Assembly: GCF_036885605.1 (NCBI RefSeq)
Contig: NZ_CP142523.1
Location: forward strand, 5,270,001 to 5,334,000
Reading direction: 5' to 3'
DNA length: 64,000 bases
DNA from: Janthinobacterium sp. TB1-E2
GTDB lineage: Bacteria > Pseudomonadota > Gammaproteobacteria > Burkholderiales > Burkholderiaceae_D
A model generated the notes under the pieces. That model saw nothing but the letters and a program-made list of their open reading frames with translations. It ran no database searches and had not been told where the DNA came from. Below, one piece after another: positions 26,145-34,162 of this stretch (its first letter is position 1; every line of letters begins with the position of its first letter). The position numbers and the translations under genes are program-made.

Positions 26145-26594
26145 ATGAAAAATATCGACATCAAGATCCTCGACGCCCGCATGAAAGAACTGCTTCCGGC
26201 CTACGCCACGCCCGGCAGCGCCGGTCTGGACCTGCGCGCCTGCATAGCCTCAGCGATCACCATCGAAGCCGGCCAGACCGTGCTCATTCCCACCGGCCTG
26301 GCCATCCACATCGGCGACCCGTCGTATGCGGCCATGATCCTGCCGCGCAGCGGCATGGGCCACAAAAACGGCATCGTATTGGGGAATCTGGTAGGCTTGA
26401 TCGACTCCGATTACCAGGGCCAGCTGATGGTATCGACCTGGAACCGGGGCCAGAGCGCTTTCACGCTCAATCCCATGGAACGCCTGGCGCAACTGATTAT
26501 CGTGCCGGTGCTGCAAGTGGGCTTTAACGTCGTCGAGGAATTCGGCGACAGCGAACGCGGTGTTGGCGGTTTCGGCAGCACCGGCAAACATTAA
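26145..26594 (+). CDS. dut: dUTP diphosphatase (dUTPase)
   Basis: A 149-residue trimeric enzyme that hydrolyses dUTP to dUMP and pyrophosphate. The five conserved motifs are visible: [46 protein letters not shown] and the glycine-rich C-terminal [12 protein letters not shown]. Length is normal. The 35-nt gap from coaBC contains a short TTAG-rich tract (CTTAGCTTAGTTAGTTAG) just before the start. Confidence 0.96.
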   Translation: MKNIDIKILDARMKELLPAYATPGSAGLDLRACIASAITIEAGQTVLIPTGLAIHIGDPSYAAMILPRSGMGHKNGIVLGNLVGLIDSDYQGQLMVSTWNRGQSAFTLNPMERLAQLIIVPVLQVGFNVVEEFGDSERGVGGFGSTGKH

Positions 26595-26600
26595 CAGCGA

Positions 26601-26709
26601 CTGACAAACCGTAGCGAGCGGATGTGAGTTGTGGCTGAGAAGCGGAGCTGTGCGAATGCACAGTGAGCATCGGAGGCCGCAAATCGCGCCGCGCAGTAGG
26701 TTTTGTCAG
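26601..26709 (+). repeat. Structured dispersed repeat, copy 2 (plus orientation)
   Basis: A 109-bp element between dut and the M48-like lipoprotein gene. Outer arms are CTGACAAACC (26601-26610) and GGTTTTGTCAG (26699-26709). The middle is only partly paired. The tip is a perfect CTGTGC-GAAT-GCACAG hairpin (26648-26663) flanked by GAGAAG and GTGAGCATCGGAGG. Tip loop and GACAA arm are shared with the inverted element at 20092. It lies immediately upstream of the lipoprotein gene and could be transcribed in its leader. Confidence 0.6.
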
Positions 26710-26731
26710 GAGCTACACGAAGGAATAGTCC

Positions 26732-27835
26732 ATGCCAGGTTTCCGCCATCTGATCCCAGCCCCAACTTCGCTGCGCCGATTGGCCACTCCTCTCCTGTTG
26801 GCCAGTGCGGCCATCCTCGCTGGTTGCACCACCCCGATGACGAATGTCAGCGGCCCGTTCAACGTCGTGCCGGCGCCCGATGCGCCCGCGCCGACGGCGC
26901 AGCAAAAGGCGGCGCAGGAAGAACTGGTGAAGATGGTGGCGCTGCAGGACCGCCTGTCGAAAGTCTCGGCGCCCCTGCTGATCAACAATGCGGATCTGTG
27001 CAAGACGTATGCGCGCAACCTGCTGGGCTTCACGGCGCAGAACAAGTATTCCTACCCTGGCATCTATGCCGACGCGGCGCAGGCGGCCCTCGGCTACGGC
27101 GAACAGATGCAGGTGTCCGGCGTCTTGCCGGGCAGCGGCGCCGCGCGCGCCGGCTTGCGCAAGGGCGACGGCTTGCTGGCCGCCGAAGGCAAGCCGCTGC
27201 CGGCCGGCCCGAAAGCGGAAGGCCCGTTCGGCGCCATCGTCGGCCCGCTGGCCTCGAAAAGCGCGAGCCTGAACATGACCATCGCCCGCGACGGCCAGCA
27301 GCAGGACCTCAAAATTCCCGTCACGCGCGCCTGCGCCTTCCGCGTCGCCCTGGGCAATGCGGACAATATCAACGCGTATTCAGACGGCGGACGCATCATG
27401 CTCACGCGCGGCATGGTCAACGCGGCGCAAAACGACGAAGGCATCGCCTTCGTGATCGCCCGCGAAATGGCGCACAACATCCTCGACCACGCGCGCAGCC
27501 AGCGCACGGCAGGCACGGCAGGCAGCATCATCGACAGCCTGGGCGCTGTGCAGCCCGACGTGTCGATGCTGACGGGCGCCGCCGGCATCAAGGCCATGCC
27601 GCAGGAACTCGACGTGCAAGCCGACACCCTGGCCATCTACCTGCTGGCGCGCGCCGGCTACAACGTCGACAACGCCGCGCGCTTCTGGCAGCGCCTGGCC
27701 GCGCAAGTGCCGGCGACGGTCGCCAACGGCTACACGGCCCTGCACCCGGGCACCAACTCGCGCATGGCGGCCGTCAACCGCGCCGTCATCGACGTACGCG
27801 CAAAGCAGGCGGCGAAGAAGCCGTTGAAGCCTTAA
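26732..27835 (+). CDS. M48-like PDZ lipoprotein, probable pseudo-protease
   Basis: A 367-residue envelope lipoprotein. The lipobox is ILAGC (Cys32), then a linker, a PDZ-like segment (residues about 122-186: VSGVLPGSGAARAGLRKGDGLL), then an M48 metallopeptidase-like domain. The HExxH helix reads AREMAHNILDHA, so the first zinc His is Arg244. The downstream EAD motif reads VQADTLAIYLLARAGY, so the third-ligand Glu is Gln296. His248 and Glu245 remain. The fold is therefore kept while two metal ligands are lost, which suggests a non-catalytic role. The structured repeat at 26601 lies in its leader. Sorting signals after Cys32 (Thr33, Thr34) suggest the outer membrane. Confidence 0.75.
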   Translation: MPGFRHLIPAPTSLRRLATPLLLASAAILAGCTTPMTNVSGPFNVVPAPDAPAPTAQQKAAQEELVKMVALQDRLSKVSAPLLINNADLCKTYARNLLGFTAQNKYSYPGIYADAAQAALGYGEQMQVSGVLPGSGAARAGLRKGDGLLAAEGKPLPAGPKAEGPFGAIVGPLASKSASLNMTIARDGQQQDLKIPVTRACAFRVALGNADNINAYSDGGRIMLTRGMVNAAQNDEGIAFVIAREMAHNILDHARSQRTAGTAGSIIDSLGAVQPDVSMLTGAAGIKAMPQELDVQADTLAIYLLARAGYNVDNAARFWQRLAAQVPATVANGYTALHPGTNSRMAAVNRAVIDVRAKQAAKKPLKP

Positions 27836-27866
27836 ACGCCAAAGGCGCCTGATGCAGCAGGTTTGC

Positions 27867-28007
27867 TCAGGCGCCGGGGAAATTCGGGAAGTAGGTGCCC
27901 ATAACCCAGGTCAGGGCACCGCAAAACACCACCGCCAGGAAAAGGGCGATGAGCAGTTTGCCAAACTTGGGGATGCCGTCATCTTGCGTCTTTTGGTCGT
28001 TCGACAT
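27867..28007 (-). CDS. 46-residue single-pass membrane protein
   Basis: A small gene: ATG at 28007 preceded by a GGAGAG ribosome site on the minus strand, TGA at 27867-27869. The protein is MSNDQKTQDDGIPKFG, then a hydrophobic helix (LLIALFLAVVFCGALTWVMG), then TYFPNFPGA. Polar N-terminus, one membrane segment and a short aromatic tail are typical of real small inner-membrane proteins. It faces XdhC divergently. An inverted repeat, GGCGCCTGA/TCAGGCGCC, overlaps its 3' end. Function is unknown. Confidence 0.6.
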   Translation of the reverse strand: MSNDQKTQDDGIPKFGKLLIALFLAVVFCGALTWVMGTYFPNFPGA

Positions 28008-28104
28008 GAAACTCTCCGCAGGCTGTTGGAGAGCGTAGTATAGCCACAATATTAAAAAATATTCCATACTTTGCCGCCTACCTGCGGCTTTCCTTCCGCG
28101 CCCC

Positions 28105-29115
28105 ATGGACAGCATCGACCTTGAAGTTCTGAAAACCAGCGCCGCCTGGCTGGCCGCCGGCCACCGCTGCGAACTCGTCACCGTCATCAAGACGTGGGGT
28201 TCCAGCCCCCGCCCCGTGGGCGCCACCCTGGCTATCTGCGACGATGGCACGGTGGTCGGTTCCGTTTCCGGCGGCTGCATCGAAGATGATTTGATCGATA
28301 CCGTGCGCGTGCACGGCATCGTGCGCACGCAGCCGGAAATCGTCAGCTACGGCATCAGCGCGGACGAGGCACACCGCTTCGGCCTGCCCTGCGGCGGCAC
28401 CATCGAACTGGCCATCGAACCGCTGCATGCGGACAGCAAGGTGGCCGAACTGCTGGCGCGCCTGGAAGCGCATGAACTGGTCGAACGCCGCCTGGATCTC
28501 GATACCGGCGCCGTCACCCTGCGGCGCGCCACGCCGGGGGCCGTGCTGGCCCTGGAAGATGGCATGCTCACCACCCAGCACGGCCCCCGCTGGCGCTTGC
28601 TGATCATCGGCGCCAGCCAGCTGTCGCGCTTTGTGGCGCAGATCGCCACGGCCATGGACTACCACGTCATCGTCTGCGACCCGCGCGAGGAATACCGGGG
28701 CGGCTGGAACGTGCCCGGCGTGCCCCTGCTGCACGCCATGCCGGACGACCTCGTGCTCGAACTCAAGCTCGATAGCCGCAGCGCCGTCGTCGCCCTCACG
28801 CACGACCCCAAGCTCGACGACCTGGCCCTGATGGAAGCGTTGAAATCGCCGGCGTTCTACGTGGGCGCGATCGGCTCGCGCGCGAATAACGCCAAGCGCC
28901 GCGAACGGCTGCTGCAGTTCGACGTCAGCGCAGAACAGCTGGCGCGCCTGCATGGACCCATCGGCCTGTACATCGGCAGCAAGACGCCGGCCGAAATCGC
29001 CATTTCCATCCTGGCCGAACTGACGGCCGTGAAAAATGGCGTGCCCGACGCCCTGCAGATCCAGCACGCGGCGGCCCTGAGCCCGCCCACCACGGACATC
29101 TGCGCGCTAAGGTAA
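28105..29115 (+). CDS. XdhC/CoxI family molybdenum-enzyme maturation factor
   Basis: A 336-residue XdhC-type protein that binds molybdenum cofactor and inserts it, sulfurated, into xanthine-dehydrogenase-family enzymes. The N-terminal XdhC_CoxI domain has VIKTWGSSPRPVGA and GSVSGGCIEDDLID, including the conserved Cys. The C-terminal Rossmann domain has LIIGASQLSRFVAQI and VGAIGSRANNAKRRERL. Its natural client in this window is the hydroxylase at 34768-37547, 5.6 kb away, since no other such enzyme is present. The start at 28105 follows a poor ribosome site. Confidence 0.85.
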   Translation: MDSIDLEVLKTSAAWLAAGHRCELVTVIKTWGSSPRPVGATLAICDDGTVVGSVSGGCIEDDLIDTVRVHGIVRTQPEIVSYGISADEAHRFGLPCGGTIELAIEPLHADSKVAELLARLEAHELVERRLDLDTGAVTLRRATPGAVLALEDGMLTTQHGPRWRLLIIGASQLSRFVAQIATAMDYHVIVCDPREEYRGGWNVPGVPLLHAMPDDLVLELKLDSRSAVVALTHDPKLDDLALMEALKSPAFYVGAIGSRANNAKRRERLLQFDVSAEQLARLHGPIGLYIGSKTPAEIAISILAELTAVKNGVPDALQIQHAAALSPPTTDICALR

Positions 29116-29179
29116 AAAGCAAGAAACGCGGTGCGCCCGCATCGCCTCCCTGATACCGTCCCTGACTTTGCCCCCCACC

Positions 29180-30085
29180 ATGACCCTGCTGCACTGGACC
29201 CTCCCCCTGCCCGCCGGCTACCGCCGCGACGACGTCATCGCCTTCCACAGCCGCGATGGCGAAGCCGTGGCCGAACAGGTCACCGAGACTGGCCTGCGCA
29301 AGGGCATCCTGCTGCAAGGCGTGCCGGTCGTGCTGGACGTGGCCTTCACGGACGCTGCGGCCATCTGCCAGGCAGACATCGATGGCGATGCGGACCTTCA
29401 AACGCCGCTGCACGGCGCCTTGTTGAACATCCTCGGCCTGCGCATCGACCCGCAACCGTTCGCGCAACTGGCCGCCGGCGACCCGCTGCTGGCGCCCTTG
29501 GTCAGCGTCAATCCGGGCCTGCGCATCGTGCAATCGGCCAGCCCGTTCGAGGCGCTGACCTGGGCCATCATCGGCCAGCAGATCAACCTGCCGTTCGCCA
29601 TTTCCCTGCGCCGTACTTTCATTCTGCAGGCGGGACACCGGCACGGCAGCGGCCTGTGGTGCTATCCCGAGGCGCGCGACGTAGCCAGGCTGGAAATCGA
29701 GGATCTGACCAGCCGCAAATTCTCGCGCGCCAAGGCGGAAACCGTGCTGCGCCTGGCACGCCTCGTCGATGAGGGAGAACTGTCGCTGGAGCTGCCGCCT
29801 TCCGGTGACGTGGCGGCGATATCGCAAGCGCTGCTGGCCGTGAAGGGCATCGGCCCGTGGACCGTCAACTACGCGCTGCTGCGCGGCTACGGCTATGCCG
29901 ACTGCTCGCTGCATGGCGACGTGGCCATCCGCGCCGCCCTGCAAAAGCTGCTCGGCGAAGTAACGAAACCGGACATGGCGCGCACGGAACAGTGGCTGCG
30001 CCAGTACGCCCCGCACCGCACCATGGCGGCGGCCCACCTGTGGGCCAGCCTGCATCCAAAAAATAATCCGCCAGCGCGGGAATAA
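29180..30085 (+). CDS. alkA: DNA-3-methyladenine glycosylase II (AlkA type)
   Basis: A 301-residue base-excision repair enzyme of the HhH-GPD superfamily. The N-terminal AlkA domain is followed by SPFEALTWAIIGQQINLPFA, the helix-hairpin-helix LLAVKGIGPWTVNYALLRG and the catalytic-Asp segment CSLHGDVAIR. The ATG at 29180 is used; an upstream TTG (29168) would add four residues. It starts 64 nt after xdhC. No Ada-type regulator is adjacent, so alkylation-inducible control is not evident. Confidence 0.88.
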   Translation: MTLLHWTLPLPAGYRRDDVIAFHSRDGEAVAEQVTETGLRKGILLQGVPVVLDVAFTDAAAICQADIDGDADLQTPLHGALLNILGLRIDPQPFAQLAAGDPLLAPLVSVNPGLRIVQSASPFEALTWAIIGQQINLPFAISLRRTFILQAGHRHGSGLWCYPEARDVARLEIEDLTSRKFSRAKAETVLRLARLVDEGELSLELPPSGDVAAISQALLAVKGIGPWTVNYALLRGYGYADCSLHGDVAIRAALQKLLGEVTKPDMARTEQWLRQYAPHRTMAAAHLWASLHPKNNPPARE

Positions 30086-30142
30086 ACGGCGGGCGACACG
30101 CGTCTATCCCTTGCAAGCCCCCAAAACCTCAAGGAGACCATC

Positions 30143-30514
30143 ATGCGCTTTACCACTTTCGCCGCCACCGCCCTGTTCACCGCCTTGTCCGCCCCGCTGG
30201 CGTTCGCCGCCGACGTCATGCCCGCCAACGGCATGCTGGTCAACGCCAGCGGCATGACCGTCTACGTGTTCGACAAGGATGTCGCCGACAGCGGCAAGAG
30301 CGCCTGCAGCGGCGGCTGCCTGGTGGCCTGGCCCGCCGTCATCGCCACCGAAGCGGCGCCCGCCGCCCCGTATGGCAGCATCAAGCGCGAAGACAACGGC
30401 GCCATGCAGCTGACCTACAAGGGCAAGCCTCTGTACCTGTACAAGGAAGACAAGAAGCCGGGCGACGTGGCCGGCGACAATTTCAAGAACGTGTGGCACG
30501 TCGTCAAGCCGTAA
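30143..30514 (+). CDS. Secreted PF03640-type repeat protein
   Basis: A 123-residue exported protein with a signal peptide ending AFA-ADV (residue 23). The mature part has two halves typical of the family also called lipoprotein_15: GMTVYVFDKDVADSGKSACSGGC...WPAV and GKPLYLYKEDKKPGD...VWHVVKP. The paired Cys in CSGGC could form a disulfide; there is no lipobox. AAGGAG precedes the ATG. It lies 21 nt before the ECF sigma gene, a common arrangement, so it is probably regulated by or functionally linked with that pair. Biochemical role is unknown. Confidence 0.8.
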   Translation: MRFTTFAATALFTALSAPLAFAADVMPANGMLVNASGMTVYVFDKDVADSGKSACSGGCLVAWPAVIATEAAPAAPYGSIKREDNGAMQLTYKGKPLYLYKEDKKPGDVAGDNFKNVWHVVKP

Positions 30515-30535
30515 GCAGCCCTTCCCGCCGCCACG

Positions 30536-31057
30536 ATGGCCACGCAAGACGATAGCCGCCAGCTGCAAGCGTGCCTGCCCGGCCTGCGCCGCTATGCGCG
30601 CGCGCTGGCGGGTGCCGCGCACGCGGACGACCTGGTGCAGGACACCGTGGAGCGGGCCTGGCGCAAGCTCGATCAGCGGCAGCGCGGCGGCGAGATGCGG
30701 CCCTGGCTGTTCTCCATCATGCACAACCTGCACGTGGATCAATTGCGCCGTCCCGGCCTGGCGCTGCAGGAGCTCGACGACGACGCCCTGCTGCCCGCGC
30801 CCGAGCGTACGCCGGGGCAGTCCATCGCCATCGGCGAAATGGATGCGGCGCTGGCCCGCTTGCCGCTGGGGCAGCGCGAAGTGATCCTGCTCGTCGCGCT
30901 GGAACAGATGCCGTACGAGCAGGTGGCGGCCACCCTGGACATCCCCGTCGGCACCGTGATGTCGCGTTTATCGCGCGGGCGCGAGCGGCTGCGCGAACTG
31001 CTCGACGGCCGCCCCGTTGGCAGCCATGGCGCCCCCACCCTGAAAGTCGTGAAATGA
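30536..31057 (+). CDS. ECF RNA polymerase sigma factor
   Basis: A 173-residue sigma-70 family factor. Region 2 is RYARALAGAAHADDLVQDTVERAWRKL, with FSIMHNLHVDQLRR for -10 recognition. Region 4 is LPLGQREVILLVALEQMPYEQVAATL and VGTVMSRLSRGRERL, the -35 recognition helix. Its stop overlaps the anti-sigma start (ATGA at 31054), so the two are made in step. Targets are unknown; the gene upstream (30143) is the obvious candidate. Confidence 0.92.
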   Translation: MATQDDSRQLQACLPGLRRYARALAGAAHADDLVQDTVERAWRKLDQRQRGGEMRPWLFSIMHNLHVDQLRRPGLALQELDDDALLPAPERTPGQSIAIGEMDAALARLPLGQREVILLVALEQMPYEQVAATLDIPVGTVMSRLSRGRERLRELLDGRPVGSHGAPTLKVVK

Positions 31058-31845
31058 CAACGCAAGCCATCAGCGAAGCGCAATTGCACGCCCTGGCCGA
31101 CGGCGTCCTGCCCGAGGAACAGCGCGCGGCCATCGATGACCACCTGCGCGCGCATCCCGACGATGCCGCCAGAGTCGGCGCCTGGCGCGAACAGAACCGG
31201 CAACTGCGCGCCCTGTTCGATCCCGTGCTGGACGAAGCCGTGCCGCCGACGCTGCTGCAAGCGACATCGCCAGCGGCGGCGAACGGCACCTGGCAGCGCC
31301 CCGCCATGCAGGCGGCAGCGGCCGTCGTGCTGGTGCTTGCTGGCGGCATGGGCGGCTGGCTGCTGCGCGGCGATGCCGGCGACAGCATCACCACCAGCGC
31401 CAGCCCCCTTGCCCTGGCGCGCAGCGCCGCCATCGCCCATGCCGTCTACACGCCCGAAGTGCGCCACCCCGTCGAGGTGGGCGCGGAACAGGAGGCGCAC
31501 CTGGTGCAATGGCTGTCGAAACGCCTGGGTACGAAATTGCAGCCGCCCGCGCTGTCGCCGCTCGGTTATCGCTTGATCGGCGGACGCTTGCTGCCCGGCG
31601 ATGGCGACGGCCCCGTGGCGCAATTCATGTATGAAGATGGCGGCGGCAAGCGCCTGACCCTGTACGTGGCGAAAGAGCGGGCCGGCAGGCAGGAAACGGC
31701 CTTCCGCTACACGCAGGAAAAGGAATTGAGCGTGTTTTACTGGATCGACGGCCAGCTCGGTTATGCCCTCTCGGCGAACCTGCCCAAGCAGGAACTGGGC
31801 AAGATCGCCGGCGCCGTGTACGCGCAGCTGGAACAGCCGCGTTAA
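31054..31845 (+). CDS. Membrane-anchored anti-sigma factor
   Basis: A 263-residue partner of the ECF factor. The cytoplasmic N-terminal domain (SEAQLHALADGVLPEEQRAAI, then DHLRAHPDDAARVGAWREQ) resembles the ChrR/RsrA-like anti-sigma fold but lacks the zinc-binding HxxxCxxC motif. One membrane helix (AVVLVLAGGMGGWLL) lies near residues 88-104, and a periplasmic domain of about 150 residues follows. The sensor input is therefore likely periplasmic. It converges with the MFS gene at 31842, sharing 4 bp. Confidence 0.82.
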   Translation: MTTQAISEAQLHALADGVLPEEQRAAIDDHLRAHPDDAARVGAWREQNRQLRALFDPVLDEAVPPTLLQATSPAAANGTWQRPAMQAAAAVVLVLAGGMGGWLLRGDAGDSITTSASPLALARSAAIAHAVYTPEVRHPVEVGAEQEAHLVQWLSKRLGTKLQPPALSPLGYRLIGGRLLPGDGDGPVAQFMYEDGGGKRLTLYVAKERAGRQETAFRYTQEKELSVFYWIDGQLGYALSANLPKQELGKIAGAVYAQLEQPR

Positions 31846-33062
31846 GTTAAGGTTGGCGCGCGCCGCTGTGCGCGTAATCCGGCGAGGTGGATCGCTCCGG
31901 CCAGCAAGCCCAATACAACGCCAAACACCGCCACGCCCGTCCAGCCGAAACGCTGCATCAGCCAGCCGCTCACCGCCACGCCGGCGGCGCCGCCGATGAA
32001 GGTCGCCGTCATGTACAGGCTGTTGATGCGGCCCTGGGCGGCCGGATCGACGGCAAAGGCGCGCGTCTGGTTGGCCACCAGGGCAGCCTGCACGCCGATG
32101 TCGAGCACGATGACGCCGATCACCAGCAAGGCCAGCGACGAGGCGGCGCCCGCCAGCAGCAGGTAGGACAAGGTCACGATGGCGATGCTCAATCCAATGA
32201 CCGTGCGCGAACCGAGTCTGTCGGTGGCCCTGCCGCCCACAGTGGCGGCCAGCGCGCCGGCCGCGCCGATGATGCCGAAGGCGCCGGCCCAGGCGCTGCC
32301 CAGATGCCATGGGCCGTTGGCCAGCAGCGAGGCCAGGTTGACCCAGAACGCATTGAAGCACGCCCACAACAGCGCCTGGATCAGCATCGATTCGCGCAGG
32401 GGACGATGGTCGCGCGCCAGTGGCCACAACGACGCCAGCAAGCCAAGGTAGGAGAGCTGGCTACCCGGTTTCCCGCGTGGCAGCAAGGCCGCCGCCGCGA
32501 TCCACACGGGCACCATGAATGCCGCTTCCATGGCGTACACGGCGCGCCAGCCCCAGGCCTCGCCCACCACGCCGGCCACCGTGCGCCCGAGCAGGATGCC
32601 CACCATGATGCCGCTGACCACCGTGCCGACGGAACGGCCGCGCTCAGCGGGCGGCGACATGCTCGCGGCGAGCGGCACCAGTTGCTGCGGCACGCAGCTG
32701 ACGATGCCCAGGCCAAACGAAGCGCCGATCAGCGGCCAGATGCCCGGTGCCAGCGCCGCCGCCAGGGCGCAAACGAAAGCCAGCGCGATCTGCCCCAGCA
32801 CCAGGGTGCGCCGGTCGACGCGGTCGCCCAGCGGCAGCAGCAGCGCCAGCCCCGTGGCAAAGCCCAGCAGCGCCGCGCCGGCGACCAGGTTGACGGCCGC
32901 CAGATCGACACCGAGGCCGGACTGGATCAGGGGCAGGATAGGCTGGGTGCAATAGATGTTGGTGATGACCGCACCAGCGATTACCGCCATCATGAGGATC
33001 TTGCCGCGCGGCGCGGACGCCACGGTGTGTGCATCGGGCGGGGGAATGGGTGTGGGGCGCAT
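31842..33062 (-). CDS. MFS transporter, YnfM-like
   Basis: A 406-residue, 12-helix major facilitator. Features are TNIYCTQPILPLIQSGLGVDL in helix 1, the motif-A loop LPLGDRVDRRTLVLGQI, and GRTVAGVVGEAWGWRAVY in helix 5. The NIYCxQPxLP element is common in the YnfM/arabinose-polymer efflux branch. It is divergent from the LysR gene at 33200 with a 137-bp gap containing a dyad, so LysR control is likely. Substrate unknown. Confidence 0.8.
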   Translation of the reverse strand: MRPTPIPPPDAHTVASAPRGKILMMAVIAGAVITNIYCTQPILPLIQSGLGVDLAAVNLVAGAALLGFATGLALLLPLGDRVDRRTLVLGQIALAFVCALAAALAPGIWPLIGASFGLGIVSCVPQQLVPLAASMSPPAERGRSVGTVVSGIMVGILLGRTVAGVVGEAWGWRAVYAMEAAFMVPVWIAAAALLPRGKPGSQLSYLGLLASLWPLARDHRPLRESMLIQALLWACFNAFWVNLASLLANGPWHLGSAWAGAFGIIGAAGALAATVGGRATDRLGSRTVIGLSIAIVTLSYLLLAGAASSLALLVIGVIVLDIGVQAALVANQTRAFAVDPAAQGRINSLYMTATFIGGAAGVAVSGWLMQRFGWTGVAVFGVVLGLLAGAIHLAGLRAQRRAPTLT

Positions 33063-33150
33063 GGCGCTCTCCTTTCAAGTTGCCGCGGCGACGTGCCGCA
33101 GCGAAGGAGACCAGCTTACTTACTTGCACCAACAAAGAGAATCCCATAAG

Positions 33151-33171
33151 ATTGAGAATCATTCTTCCAAT
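33151..33171. promoter_or_regulatory. Dyad operator candidate between MFS and LysR genes
   Basis: The core is AGAAT-C-ATTCT, a perfect inverted repeat, flanked by ATTG and CCAAT to give an extended imperfect dyad. It resembles both a LysR-type interrupted dyad and part of a Fur box. It stands 29 bp before the LysR ATG, where autorepression is expected. Confidence 0.4.
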
Positions 33172-33199
33172 ATTTGACAGGATCACATGAGAGCAAGCG

Positions 33200-34162
33200 A
33201 TGGATAGACTGGAATCCATGACCATCCTGCTGGCCGTGGTGGACGCGGGCAGCCTGTCGGCCGCCGCACGCCATCTCGGCATGCCGCTGGCCAACGTCAG
33301 CCGCAAGGTGGCGGCGCTGGAAGCGCACCTCAACACGCGCCTGCTGCACCGCACGACGCGCCAGCTGTCGCTGACGGAGGCGGGCCACTCCTACGTGGCC
33401 GCGTGCCGCCGCATCCTCGAAGAGATCGGCGAAGCGGAGCGTATTGCGACGGGCGAATATGCGGTGCCGAAAGGCGAACTGACGATCACGGCGCCCGTCA
33501 TGTTCGGACGCCTGCACATCGTGCCCGTGGTGGCGGCGTTCCTCGCCCGCTATCCGGACATCGAGATCAAGCTGGTACTGACGGACCGCGTCCTGCACCT
33601 GATGGACGAGCAGGTCGACGTGGCCGTGCGCATCGGCGACCTGCCCGACAGCAGCTTCGTGGCGACGCGGGTCGGCACGGTGCGCCGGGTCGTCTGCGCC
33701 AGCCCCGGCTACCTGGCCGCGCATGGCACGCCAACTGCGCCGGGCGATCTGGCCGCGCATGCCTGCATCAGTTTCGAGGTGCTGGAATCGCGGCGCGCCT
33801 GGGTCTTCGGCACGGGCAAGGCTGCGCAGTCCGTGCCCGTGCACTCGCGCCTGGCCGTCAATACGGTGGACGCGGCGATCGCCGCCGCCACCCTGGATGC
33901 GGGCGTGATCCGCGTGCTGTCGTATCAGGTCATGGACGCCCTGCGCGGCGACAGGCTGCGCATCGTGCTCGCACCGTTCGAAGCGGCGCCCTTGCCCGTC
34001 AGCCTGCTGCACAAGGGACAAGCGCCGCTGCCATTGAAATTGCGCGCCTTCCTCGATTTCGTCACACCGCTGTTGCGCGCGGTGGCACTGGACGTCAGCC
34101 CAGCGCGCGTTGGAGTTCCGCATACGCGTCGACCAGCCGCTCCTTCGAATAGCCGCGATTGA
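33200..34162 (+). CDS. LysR family transcriptional regulator
   Basis: A 320-residue LTTR. The N-terminal helix-turn-helix is TILLAVVDAGSLSAAARHLG and LANVSRKVAALEAHLNTRLL, with RTTRQLSLTEAG. It is followed by a periplasmic-binding-protein-like effector domain (LTITAPVMFGRLHIVPVVAAFL), a form common in the CrgA-like group. It diverges from the MFS exporter at 33062 and probably controls it. Its last 68 bp overlap the 3' end of the oppositely oriented mug gene, an unusual antisense arrangement; the low-complexity C-terminus ([14 protein letters not shown]) may simply be read-through of mug DNA. Confidence 0.88.
   Translation: MDRLESMTILLAVVDAGSLSAAARHLGMPLANVSRKVAALEAHLNTRLLHRTTRQLSLTEAGHSYVAACRRILEEIGEAERIATGEYAVPKGELTITAPVMFGRLHIVPVVAAFLARYPDIEIKLVLTDRVLHLMDEQVDVAVRIGDLPDSSFVATRVGTVRRVVCASPGYLAAHGTPTAPGDLAAHACISFEVLESRRAWVFGTGKAAQSVPVHSRLAVNTVDAAIAAATLDAGVIRVLSYQVMDALRGDRLRIVLAPFEAAPLPVSLLHKGQAPLPLKLRAFLDFVTPLLRAVALDVSPARVGVPHTRRPAAPSNSRD

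Noticed and set aside
27842..27874. Terminator after the M48-like lipoprotein gene
   Set aside because: GGCGCCTGA/TCAGGCGCC forms a good stem but has no T-run on either strand and overlaps the small membrane-protein gene, so it is noted only as an inverted repeat.
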